Made by a program: the position numbers and the translations under genes. From Draconibacterium sp. (GTDB lineage Bacteria; Bacteroidota; Bacteroidia; Bacteroidales; Prolixibacteraceae), in assembly GCA_030595485.1 (NCBI GenBank), contig JAUVDE010000102.1:1-9529 (forward strand): DNA of 9,529 nucleotides, read 5' to 3'. Positions 1 to 7,128 of this stretch are shown piece by piece (the stretch's first letter is position 1; each line of letters begins with the position of its first letter). The notes below the pieces were generated by a model. That model was not told the DNA's origin. It did no database searches and worked only from the letters and a program-made list of their open reading frames with translations.

Positions 1-1294
1 TGCAGAAATCCAGTTTAATCCGAATGAGTTTAAAAGTCTAAATCATGAGGGCGAGATTTATTTCGTTTCACAAAACGATTTAACAATCCCAATAAGAACT
101 GTGGCTAAATCAAGCGCAGACTCTCTTTTTAATTTGGTAAATGACTGGAATGTACAAAACAATTTTTATCCAGCTGATGAGGTAATAAAATCGGATAAGG
201 ATTTAACTTGGTGGCAACAAAACATTGTTATTCCTCTTGAGCATTTCTTAAAAAGAATATTTACAAAAGAAGAAATTGAATTTGGAGATAAGGTGGGTAA
301 TTTTGCAATTTTACCCATTCAATTGTCTAAAATACCTGACGAAGACCAGACACTGGTTTTAAATTTTGGACGCAATAAGGGAGATAAAAGCATACAATTA
401 ATTCGGGAGTATCGTTTTGAGTTTAATTCTGAAAACTGGGATAAACCTGCTTTTGCTATCGTTCAATTAGATTCGAAACTCGCAAAACCAAGTCAGGCCT
501 CTTTTGTTGGTCGCTCCGGAAATATAACTTTTGCATGGTCGGTGCTGTTTGTTATTACAGCTGCAATGTTTGTATTGTTTTTTATTTATCATCGTTTTGT
601 TTTGCCGCGTCCGGTTGCCGATGTGTCGAACAAAACCAAAGGGAAAAGTGTAATGAGCGAGTTTTTAGAAACCTTCGTCAGCTTTTTCAAAAAGAAACAA
701 ATTGGTATTGCCATACTTTTTATTCTGCTTTATCGTTTGGGCGAATCGCAACTTGTAAAGTTAGCCGCTCCTTTTCTATTGGATGCCAAAGAAGCAGGCG
801 GGCTTGGTTTAACAACCGGAGATTACGGATTGATTTATGGAACAGTTGGAATGATTGCCTTAACAATTGGAGGAATACTTGGTGGAGTTGTTGCATCGCG
901 AAATGGATTAAAATACTGGGTTTGGTGGATGGTGTTGGCCATAAATCTTCCCAATTTTAGTTACTTGTATTTGGCCATTTATACACCCGAATCGTTATGG
1001 TATGTTGGTTTAGCAGTTGTGATTGAACAGTTTGGCTATGGTTTTGGTTTTACCGCCTTTATGCTTTATATGATTTATATTTCTCAGGGAAAACATAAAA
1101 CAGCTCATTATGCTATTGCCACCGGTTTTATGGCTTTGGGAATGATGATTCCGGGGATGATAAGCGGTTGGTTACAGGAAATAATAGGTTATCAGAGTTT
1201 CTTCGTATGGGTACTAATTTGTACAATTCCAATATTTTTGTTGCTTCCATTTGTTAAAATTGATCCAAAATTCGGTATAAAGGAGAAAGAATAA
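1..1294 (+). CDS. AmpG/PAT-like MFS permease, C-terminal part (5' end outside window)
   Basis: The reading frame is open from base 2 with no stop, so the GTG at 101 is internal and the gene starts upstream of the window. About 430 residues are visible. Residues 1-173 are mostly hydrophilic. TM6 is at about 174-200, followed by a basic cytoplasmic loop. Six more membrane segments follow at about 234-260, 276-300, 305-331, 332-360, 368-396 and 397-420, matching the C-terminal half of a 12-TM MFS protein. The TM7 pattern LYRLGESQ...APFLLD and the TM8 GGILGG resemble AmpG-type muropeptide permeases and the wider PAT family. By topology the hydrophilic part before TM6 should be extracytoplasmic, which is unusual for AmpG. 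Family assignment is fairly sure. The substrate is not: a muropeptide or another sugar conjugate is only a guess. No link to the secretion genes is evident. Confidence 0.8.
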   Translation, partial: AEIQFNPNEFKSLNHEGEIYFVSQNDLTIPIRTVAKSSADSLFNLVNDWNVQNNFYPADEVIKSDKDLTWWQQNIVIPLEHFLKRIFTKEEIEFGDKVGNFAILPIQLSKIPDEDQTLVLNFGRNKGDKSIQLIREYRFEFNSENWDKPAFAIVQLDSKLAKPSQASFVGRSGNITFAWSVLFVITAAMFVLFFIYHRFVLPRPVADVSNKTKGKSVMSEFLETFVSFFKKKQIGIAILFILLYRLGESQLVKLAAPFLLDAKEAGGLGLTTGDYGLIYGTVGMIALTIGGILGGVVASRNGLKYWVWWMVLAINLPNFSYLYLAIYTPESLWYVGLAVVIEQFGYGFGFTAFMLYMIYISQGKHKTAHYAIATGFMALGMMIPGMISGWLQEIIGYQSFFVWVLICTIPIFLLLPFVKIDPKFGIKEKE

Positions 1295-1360
1295 AGGCAA
1301 CTTTGTCATAGACGTTTGTGCCATTTCAGCCAAATCAGCCGAAAATAATTATTGGAAAGC

Positions 1361-1394
1361 TTTTTGACTATTTGTTGTCATTCAAGTAAATTTG
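1361..1394 (+). promoter_or_regulatory. Bacteroidota-type promoter of the TPR gene
   Basis: A TTTTTG (TTG at 1364-1366) is followed after 20 bp by TAAATTTG (1387-1394), an exact match to the Bacteroidota -7 box TAnnTTTG with the usual -33 spacing. The 8 bp palindrome AAAGCTTT (1356-1363) abuts the -33 element. Transcription would begin only a few bases before, or at, the ATG at 1402, so the message may be nearly leaderless. This is a prediction from consensus. Confidence 0.65.
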
Positions 1395-1401
1395 TATAGC
1401 T

Positions 1402-3627
1402 ATGAATGACAATGAACTCAAATTAAAATACGATGCTATTTGCCAAAGTCTGGTAGAAAGAAAACTAAAGCCAGCCTTCGATCAATTAAAAAATTTAATT
1501 GCCGACAGTGGTTTGGTACTTTACACCGACGAATGGCGAAACCTGGAGCAAACTTACCATTACATGTTGCAATATACAGTTGATGGCGCACAGGATCCTG
1601 AACGACGAAAGGTGTATCAGAAACTTATTATTTCTGTTTTTGAATTGGCCGATAAAATCAACGGTGAACTTCGATTAAAAGCGTCACCTTCACTTGAATA
1701 CGAGAAAAAACGTGGATTTTCAAATAATTCGGAAAATTTAGAAACATTGCTTCAAGAGATTGAGGATTTCTATTTGCAGGAAGAATTGGTTTCTTTGGTT
1801 GATGATGTTGATGTGCAGCAATCGTCGCAACGAATGGATGCTAGCTCTCATCAACAAAAGGTGGTTTCCTTATTCTATTATTTGTGGTTTAAAAACGAAT
1901 TGAGTGTTGCTGAAGTAAATTTGGTAAAAGTATTTTTAAAGAGCGAACTGATTTCCGATTCATATAAATCATTTCTTATTGCAGCTCTTATTTTAAGTCT
2001 TCAACGATACTTCGACGAATCGAAATTTACCTTACTTTTTGATGCCTATGATTTACCGCAACCGGAGATAAATCAGCGTGCTATAGTAGGGTTGCTTATT
2101 GGTTTTTATAAATACGACGCACGTCTGTACTTTTACCCATCAATAACTGCTCGTTTGAAAATTCTTAATGAAAACACAGATTTTAAGAAAAACACGGAGC
2201 AAGTAATTGTTCAGTTTATTGGAAGTAAGGAAACCGAAAAGATTCAGAAAAAAATTACGGATGAAATAATGCCGGAAATGATAAAAATTAGTCCGAACCT
2301 GAAAGACAAAATCAATTTGGATAGTTTAATGGATGATAGTTTAGGTGAAGATAAAAATCCGGAATGGGAGAAAATATTTGAAGATTCGCCGGGTTTAATG
2401 AATAAAATGGAAGAGTTTTCGGAGATGCAAATGGAAGGTGCCGATGTTTTTATGAGCTCTTTTTCGATGCTAAAAATGTTCCCGTTTTTTAGTGAATTTT
2501 CAAATTGGTTTATGCCATTTTTTGCAAATAACCCTGAAATTGCACAGACCATTGATAAGTCAAACGATGTAAACACTCGTTTTATTGATGCCATTGATCA
2601 TGCTCCGATTTTGTGTAACTCTGATAAATATTCATTTTGTTTTAGCCTACAGAACTTGCCGGCAGAAAACCGTGAATTTATGGCCGAAGGAATGAAAGCT
2701 GAAATGGCTCAATTCGAAGAACTTCAAAAAGATGAGGAAATAACTGATCCTGGTAAAAAAGCCGGATATATTTCCAATCAGTTTATTCAGGATTTATACC
2801 GTTTTTACAAATTGCATCCCCGAAAAGACGACTTTGAGGATATTTTTGATTGGCGTTTCGATTTTCATAATAAACAAACTTTAGGTGCAATTTTAAAGGA
2901 AGATGAAAAGGCCATGAGAAATGTAGCGGAATATTATTTCTCGAAAAACTATTTTGAAGAGGCTGCCGAAGTTTTTAATTATTTGCTAAGTATTGAAAAG
3001 AGTGGGGAATTTTATCAGAAATTGGGATTTTGTTATCAGAAACAAGGCGACTTTAATAAAGCTTTGGGTGAATATAAAAAGGCTGAATTATTTGATATAA
3101 ACCGAAAATGGAACTTCAATAAGATTGCTCTTTGTTACAGGAATCTTAAACAGCCTGAGAAAGCTTTAGAATATTACCGGGAGGCAGAAAAGTTGGATGA
3201 GGAAAACCTCAATATTCAACTGAATATTGGTCATTGTTTGTTGGAGCTGCAAAAGTTTGAAGAAGCGTTGAAGTGTTATTATAAAGTAGAATATTTAGCT
3301 CCTGGGAATAAAAAGGTGTGGAAGCCAATTGCTTGGTGTTCATTCGTTTCAGGTAAAAATGAGCAAGCCGAGAAGTATTTTAAGAATCTAATTGATGACG
3401 AACCCAACAAACACGATTTAATGAATATGGGACATGTTCAGTGGAGTTTGGGTAATCGGAAAGAGGCACTTGATTTTTATAAAAAATCAATAACACAAAC
3501 CGAGTTTACCGAATCGGAATTTTTTCAAGTATTCGAAGAGGACTTGCACCATTTAATTGAGCAGGGAGTAAACAAAGCAGATGTCCCTATAATGCTCGAT
3601 CAATTGAGGTATTTTGTGGAAGAATAG
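1402..3627 (+). CDS. Tetratricopeptide-repeat protein of unknown function
   Basis: This is a 741-residue protein with no signal peptide or membrane segment, so it is probably cytoplasmic. The N-terminal two thirds (about 1-500) is a mostly helical, charged region I do not recognise. It contains a striking Phe/Met-rich patch at about 349-374 (nine Phe, four Met and one Trp in 26 residues). The C-terminal part holds about six TPR units near 503-530, 535-568, 569-602, 603-636, 637-670 and 671-700, with typical A/G-Y and A-L-Y spacing (for example FNKALGEYKKA and PEKALEYYREAEKL). TPR arrays bind peptides or other proteins, so a scaffold or adaptor role is likely, but no partner can be named. The ATG at 1402 is the only good start near the frame opening and lies 7 bp after a strong -7 box. 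A terminator follows, so it is probably transcribed alone. Its promoter resembles that of the secretion operon. Confidence 0.85.
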   Translation: MNDNELKLKYDAICQSLVERKLKPAFDQLKNLIADSGLVLYTDEWRNLEQTYHYMLQYTVDGAQDPERRKVYQKLIISVFELADKINGELRLKASPSLEYEKKRGFSNNSENLETLLQEIEDFYLQEELVSLVDDVDVQQSSQRMDASSHQQKVVSLFYYLWFKNELSVAEVNLVKVFLKSELISDSYKSFLIAALILSLQRYFDESKFTLLFDAYDLPQPEINQRAIVGLLIGFYKYDARLYFYPSITARLKILNENTDFKKNTEQVIVQFIGSKETEKIQKKITDEIMPEMIKISPNLKDKINLDSLMDDSLGEDKNPEWEKIFEDSPGLMNKMEEFSEMQMEGADVFMSSFSMLKMFPFFSEFSNWFMPFFANNPEIAQTIDKSNDVNTRFIDAIDHAPILCNSDKYSFCFSLQNLPAENREFMAEGMKAEMAQFEELQKDEEITDPGKKAGYISNQFIQDLYRFYKLHPRKDDFEDIFDWRFDFHNKQTLGAILKEDEKAMRNVAEYYFSKNYFEEAAEVFNYLLSIEKSGEFYQKLGFCYQKQGDFNKALGEYKKAELFDINRKWNFNKIALCYRNLKQPEKALEYYREAEKLDEENLNIQLNIGHCLLELQKFEEALKCYYKVEYLAPGNKKVWKPIAWCSFVSGKNEQAEKYFKNLIDDEPNKHDLMNMGHVQWSLGNRKEALDFYKKSITQTEFTESEFFQVFEEDLHHLIEQGVNKADVPIMLDQLRYFVEE

Positions 3628-3652
3628 ATTCTATATATTTCATTTTTTGAAC

Positions 3653-3686
3653 GCTCTAAAGCCTACTGGTTTTGGAGCATTTTTTT
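3653..3686 (+). terminator. Intrinsic terminator of the TPR gene
   Basis: GCTCTAAAGCC (3653-3663) pairs with GGTTTTGGAGC (3668-3678) around a TACT loop. This is an 11 bp stem with two G-U pairs, followed at once by A and seven T residues (3680-3686). It lies 25 bp after the TPR stop codon and is a textbook Rho-independent terminator. Confidence 0.85.
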
Positions 3687-4112
3687 GCTCAACGAAATAA
3701 TTATTATCCTTATTATATTTTTTCTATTTAACATTTATATGTAAAATTTGATAATTATTTCTTCATATTTCTAAGTTTTGTTCGTGCAGCAAATGCCCTG
3801 TCATTTCTCCTAGGTGTATGTTTGTTGACTTGTTTCAAAGACCATTTATTTATTATGACAATTAAACAATAAGTTTATTATTGAAGCAGAATCATGTGTT
3901 TTAAGCTATTGACTATTAGTTAATAATGATGTAAATTGTATATGAAAGCTCACGATCTTAACTTCTTAATTGAAGTGTCTTCTTTTACTTTATAGCGTTA
4001 CTCTTATTAAAAGTATTTATTGGTTTTGTAATTTTTAGCTCCTGTTATTTCAAATTAGGCGGCTACCTACAAAAGAACTGGACTCAACAGCAAACTACTT
4101 AAACATCTGTTT
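3687..4112. other. Gene-free upstream region and predicted leader of the T6SS operon
   Basis: These 426 AT-rich bases have no substantial open frame on either strand. They hold the best operon promoter candidate at 3908-3938, which would leave a leader of roughly 165-170 nt before tssH. Within that leader is a 17-codon ATG frame (3942-3995, MKAHDLNFLIEVSSFTL). It has no Shine-Dalgarno sequence and begins at about the predicted transcription start, so it is probably not translated. Weak AT-rich inverted repeats occur at 3867-3883 (CAATAA/TTATTG) and 3961-3976 (ACTTC/GAAGT). TAGG/CCTA flank six bases near 4056-4070. No riboswitch or RNA gene was recognised. Confidence 0.6.
3908..3938 (+). promoter_or_regulatory. 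Candidate promoter of the T6SS operon
   Basis: ATTG (3908-3911) is followed after 20 bp by TAAATTG (3932-3938), one T short of the consensus TAnnTTTG. The sequence from TTGACTATT to GTAAATT matches the TPR-gene promoter at the same internal spacing: 23 bases from the T of TTGAC to the T of the -7 box in both. The resemblance raises confidence above what the imperfect -7 box alone would give. Confidence 0.5.
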
Positions 4113-6602
4113 ATGGATTTTATTCTATCGGATAAGGTAAAACAGGCAATAAACATTTCTCAATCGATTGCCAAAGAGTTTATGAATTCTGAATTTTCTC
4201 CGGCACATCTTCTAAAAGCTTTGCTTCATAAAGACATTGGCTTGTCGTTGGTACTTGAAAATATGGGTAAAGATTTTTACTATATGGAAGAGTGGGCCGA
4301 AGTTAGAATAGAAATGTATGCTAAAGCAAGTAAAGTTGTTGAACAACCAGCTGCCGATATTGATGTTAAGTCGGTTTTTAATGAGGCCGACAATGTGCGT
4401 CTGAAGATTTCGGAAGATACAATAACTCCGATGTGCTTACTAATTGCGCTTACTATTCCCGGGGTTGGTTTTTCGTATGAACAACTAAAAACCTTCAATT
4501 TAAAAGAACAAGAGTTACTGGATAAGGTAATTGAAAACACGAATATTGAGAACGTTGTAGGTGAAACTTCTCCAAATGACAACAATGAAACTAGTTCAAA
4601 AAAGCAAAATGCCTTATTAAAGTATTGTAGCGAGCTAACTGGTTTTGCACAACAAGGAAAATTGGATCCGGTTGTAGGTCGCGATAAGGAAATTCGTATG
4701 ATGTCGGAAATACTTGGACGACGTTCGAAACCGAATGTGATAATTATGGGCGAACCGGGCGTTGGTAAAACTGCACTTGTTCATGGTTTTGCACAAAATA
4801 TAGTTGCAAATAAAGTCCCTGATAACCTAAGTGATACAAAAATATTTGAACTGGATTTTGGAGCTCTTATTGCCGGGGCATCGTACAAAGGCGAAGTTGA
4901 AGACCGCCTCAAGAATATTATAAAAGAAATAGAACAGTACGAAAAAGCTATTCTTTTTATCGATGAAATTCACATGCTTTTAGATAAGCAAGCTGGCGCT
5001 TCGGGCGCTGCTAATTTGCTGAAACCTGAATTGGATAAAGGAAACCTTACAGTAATTGGCACAACTTCGATAGATAATTACACCAAATCCATAGAAAGTG
5101 ACGAAGCTTTTAACCGCAAATTTGAATTAGTTAAATTGGAAGAACCAGGCTTTGAAACTTGTGTGCGTATGCTGGAGCAGGTTATCCCGGTTTACGAAGA
5201 ACACCATAAAATTAAAGTTAGTAAAGAGAACCAGAAGGAAGCTGTGAACCTTTCAAAGCGGTATTTAAAAGAAAGGAGTTTACCCGACTCAGCCATTGAC
5301 TTAATCGATAGAACACTGGCAGTTGTTAAAATGATGCAAGATACTACGGGTGATGAAGTTTCGAGTTTAAAAACAGAACTTCAAGCTTTGGTTGAAAATG
5401 AAAACAAGCTTTCGGAAGAAGAACTAAAAAGGGAGCTGTTGTGGTTTAACTCGCAAATAAAAGAGAGAATAAGCCCTGTTGTGCTTATAAAATTGAATAA
5501 TGAGAAGGATGCTACTAAAGTTGAAAATTCAACAGAAATAGTTGAGATATTAAATGACGAATTAGATAATCTTGAAAATCTGTCGAAAGAAAAAACGGAG
5601 GCTATAGATAAATCGGACTTAGCTGCGGTAGTGGCTCACAAAACCGGGGTTCCGATTGGCAAGGTTCAAACGCAGGAAAAAGAGCGCTTGTTAAATATAG
5701 AATCGCATCTTAAAAAGAGGGTAGTAGGGCAAGACCATGGAATTAAGAGTATAGCTGAAGCCATTCGCGAATCACGCTCTGGGTTAAGCAAGCCGGGGCA
5801 GCCAATTGGTTCGTTTTTCTTTCTTGGACCAACAGGTACCGGAAAAACTGAGTTGGCAAAAACATTGGCCGAATTTCTATTTAACGACGAAACTTCGCTC
5901 ATTCGTTTCGATATGTCAGAATTTAAAGAAGAGCACTCAGCAGCTTTACTTTACGGCGCACCTCCGGGGTATGTTGGCTACGAAGAAGGAGGTTTACTCG
6001 TCAATAAAATCAGGCAAAAACCTTATGCCATTGTATTGTTCGACGAAATTGAGAAAGCACACACATCGGTTTTCGATATATTCTTACAAATACTCGATGA
6101 AGGAAAATTACATGACCGTTTGGGTAAAGAAGGTGATTTCTCAAATGCAGTTATTCTGTTTACGTCGAATATTGGAAGCGCCTATATTATTGATTCGTTT
6201 AACAACGGTGAAGTTCCGCCATCGAATAAATTGGCTGAAATAATGGAGAATCATTTCCGCCCAGAGTTTTTGGGAAGGCTAACCGAAATAATCCCATTCG
6301 CGCCAATTAGTGAAGAGAACGTGGTGAAAATATTTGAAATTCATTTAAAGAACCTATTTAAATCATTAGCTGCTCAGGGAATTGAGTTAACCATTGAGCA
6401 GGAAGCCAAAGAATTTTTGGCAAAATCGGGTTTTACTCCCAAGTACGGTGCACGACCATTGATTGGAGTTATTCGTAACAAATTGAGGAGACCTCTTTCA
6501 AAGAAAATAATAGCTGGAGAGATTGGAAAAGGCACAAAACTAAACCTAAAACTAGGTGAAGGTGATGAGCTTGTTTGGGAAGAAATCGAACAATTGAAAT
6601 AG
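4113..6602 (+). CDS. tssH: TssH (ClpV-type) AAA+ ATPase of the T6SS
   Basis: This ClpB/Hsp100-family ATPase of 829 residues is assigned to sheath recycling: it extracts TssC from contracted sheaths and unfolds it. Residues 1-150 form a Clp N-domain (from AINISQSIA). The first AAA+ module has Walker A GEPGVGKT (213-220), pore loop AGASYKGE (Tyr258) and Walker B AILFIDE (279-285). A charged middle domain at about 410-500 is shorter than that of ClpB. The second module has Walker A GPTGTGKT (572-579), pore loop GYVGYEEGG (619-627), Walker B VLFDE (641-645), sensor 1 FTSN (683-686) and sensor 2 GARPL (779-783). Both ATPase sites look intact. The first-module Arg-finger region reads NRKF, not the ERRF of ClpB. 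The assignment to ClpV over general ClpB rests on tssB-tssC starting 36 bp downstream. The ATG at 4113 gives a complete N-domain. Confidence 0.92.
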   Translation: MDFILSDKVKQAINISQSIAKEFMNSEFSPAHLLKALLHKDIGLSLVLENMGKDFYYMEEWAEVRIEMYAKASKVVEQPAADIDVKSVFNEADNVRLKISEDTITPMCLLIALTIPGVGFSYEQLKTFNLKEQELLDKVIENTNIENVVGETSPNDNNETSSKKQNALLKYCSELTGFAQQGKLDPVVGRDKEIRMMSEILGRRSKPNVIIMGEPGVGKTALVHGFAQNIVANKVPDNLSDTKIFELDFGALIAGASYKGEVEDRLKNIIKEIEQYEKAILFIDEIHMLLDKQAGASGAANLLKPELDKGNLTVIGTTSIDNYTKSIESDEAFNRKFELVKLEEPGFETCVRMLEQVIPVYEEHHKIKVSKENQKEAVNLSKRYLKERSLPDSAIDLIDRTLAVVKMMQDTTGDEVSSLKTELQALVENENKLSEEELKRELLWFNSQIKERISPVVLIKLNNEKDATKVENSTEIVEILNDELDNLENLSKEKTEAIDKSDLAAVVAHKTGVPIGKVQTQEKERLLNIESHLKKRVVGQDHGIKSIAEAIRESRSGLSKPGQPIGSFFFLGPTGTGKTELAKTLAEFLFNDETSLIRFDMSEFKEEHSAALLYGAPPGYVGYEEGGLLVNKIRQKPYAIVLFDEIEKAHTSVFDIFLQILDEGKLHDRLGKEGDFSNAVILFTSNIGSAYIIDSFNNGEVPPSNKLAEIMENHFRPEFLGRLTEIIPFAPISEENVVKIFEIHLKNLFKSLAAQGIELTIEQEAKEFLAKSGFTPKYGARPLIGVIRNKLRRPLSKKIIAGEIGKGTKLNLKLGEGDELVWEEIEQLK

Positions 6603-6638
6603 ACAATTTTAGTAATACTAACTTAAAATATATTTATT

Positions 6639-7085
6639 ATGCAAGAGTATGGAATAGGTGGAACAGAAGTAAAAGGTGATGCCAGTGAAGCATTTGCTGA
6701 AATACCGCAAAACAGGACATTACTATGTGAAAAACTTACTGGCGACGCACCAATAAAACCCAACATTGTTGGAGGCTTACAAACCATTGATGATGTTTTT
6801 GAACACTACAAACCTAAAATTGAACTTGATTTTGAGGATAGCGAAGGAGCAGGAAAACAGGAAAAATTATCGTTTCAGGGGCTTTCCGATTTCGGAGTAA
6901 AAGGTATAACAGCTCAAAGCGATTTTTTAAAAGATCTGACGATTGAAAAAGAGCAGTACCAGAAAATTATTAAGCAGCTAAAAAGCAATAAACTATTAAA
7001 GAAAACTTTAGATAATCCTGACTCAAAACAGGATCTTCTGGGAGTTATGTATGCTTTAATTAAAGAACTGGAAGAGGCTAAATAA
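6639..7085 (+). CDS. tssB: TssB, small sheath subunit of the T6SS
   Basis: The 148-residue protein is the VipA/TssB-type partner of TssC; the two intertwine to form the contractile sheath around the Hcp tube. A central segment, IVGGLQTIDDVFEHYKPKI (43-61), matches the family pattern in which a conserved core strand leads into a helix ending in a KP motif. FQGLSDFGV (79-87) follows, then a lysine-rich helical C-terminus with FLKDLTIEKEQYQKIIKQL (96-114). The length is a little under that of proteobacterial TssB, as is usual in Bacteroidota systems. It begins 36 bp after tssH and ends 43 bp before tssC, so it is clearly in the same operon. The ATG lies in the context TTTATTATG with no Shine-Dalgarno sequence. 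The tssB-tssC order supports the call strongly. Confidence 0.9.
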   Translation: MQEYGIGGTEVKGDASEAFAEIPQNRTLLCEKLTGDAPIKPNIVGGLQTIDDVFEHYKPKIELDFEDSEGAGKQEKLSFQGLSDFGVKGITAQSDFLKDLTIEKEQYQKIIKQLKSNKLLKKTLDNPDSKQDLLGVMYALIKELEEAK

Positions 7086-7128
7086 TTAGTTAATCATTCA
7101 ATTTCAATAACATAAAAAAATAACAATT

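Noticed and set aside
535..960. Overlapping + strand frame inside the permease
   Set aside because: A Cys/Arg/Trp-rich frame-shadow of the membrane segments with no independent support.
1296..1322. GGCA...TGCC repeat after the permease as a terminator
   Set aside because: Only four base pairs with a large loop and no T-run.
3747..3779. Alternative promoter: TTTG, 21 bp, TAAGTTTT
   Set aside because: The -7 box lacks the final G in register and the site shows no resemblance to the TPR-gene promoter. It is kept only as a weaker alternative for the tssH operon.
3817..3824. Exact -7 box TATGTTTG upstream of tssH
   Set aside because: No TTG or TTTG lies at the required distance upstream (only AATG), so it may be chance in AT-rich DNA.
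3628..4112. Mobile element, tRNA or CRISPR array in the gene-free region
   Set aside because: No transposase fragment, terminal inverted repeats, regularly spaced repeats or cloverleaf pattern were seen.
5806..6243. Overlapping + strand frame inside tssH
   Set aside because: It lies wholly within the second ATPase module of tssH and its translation shows no recognisable motif.
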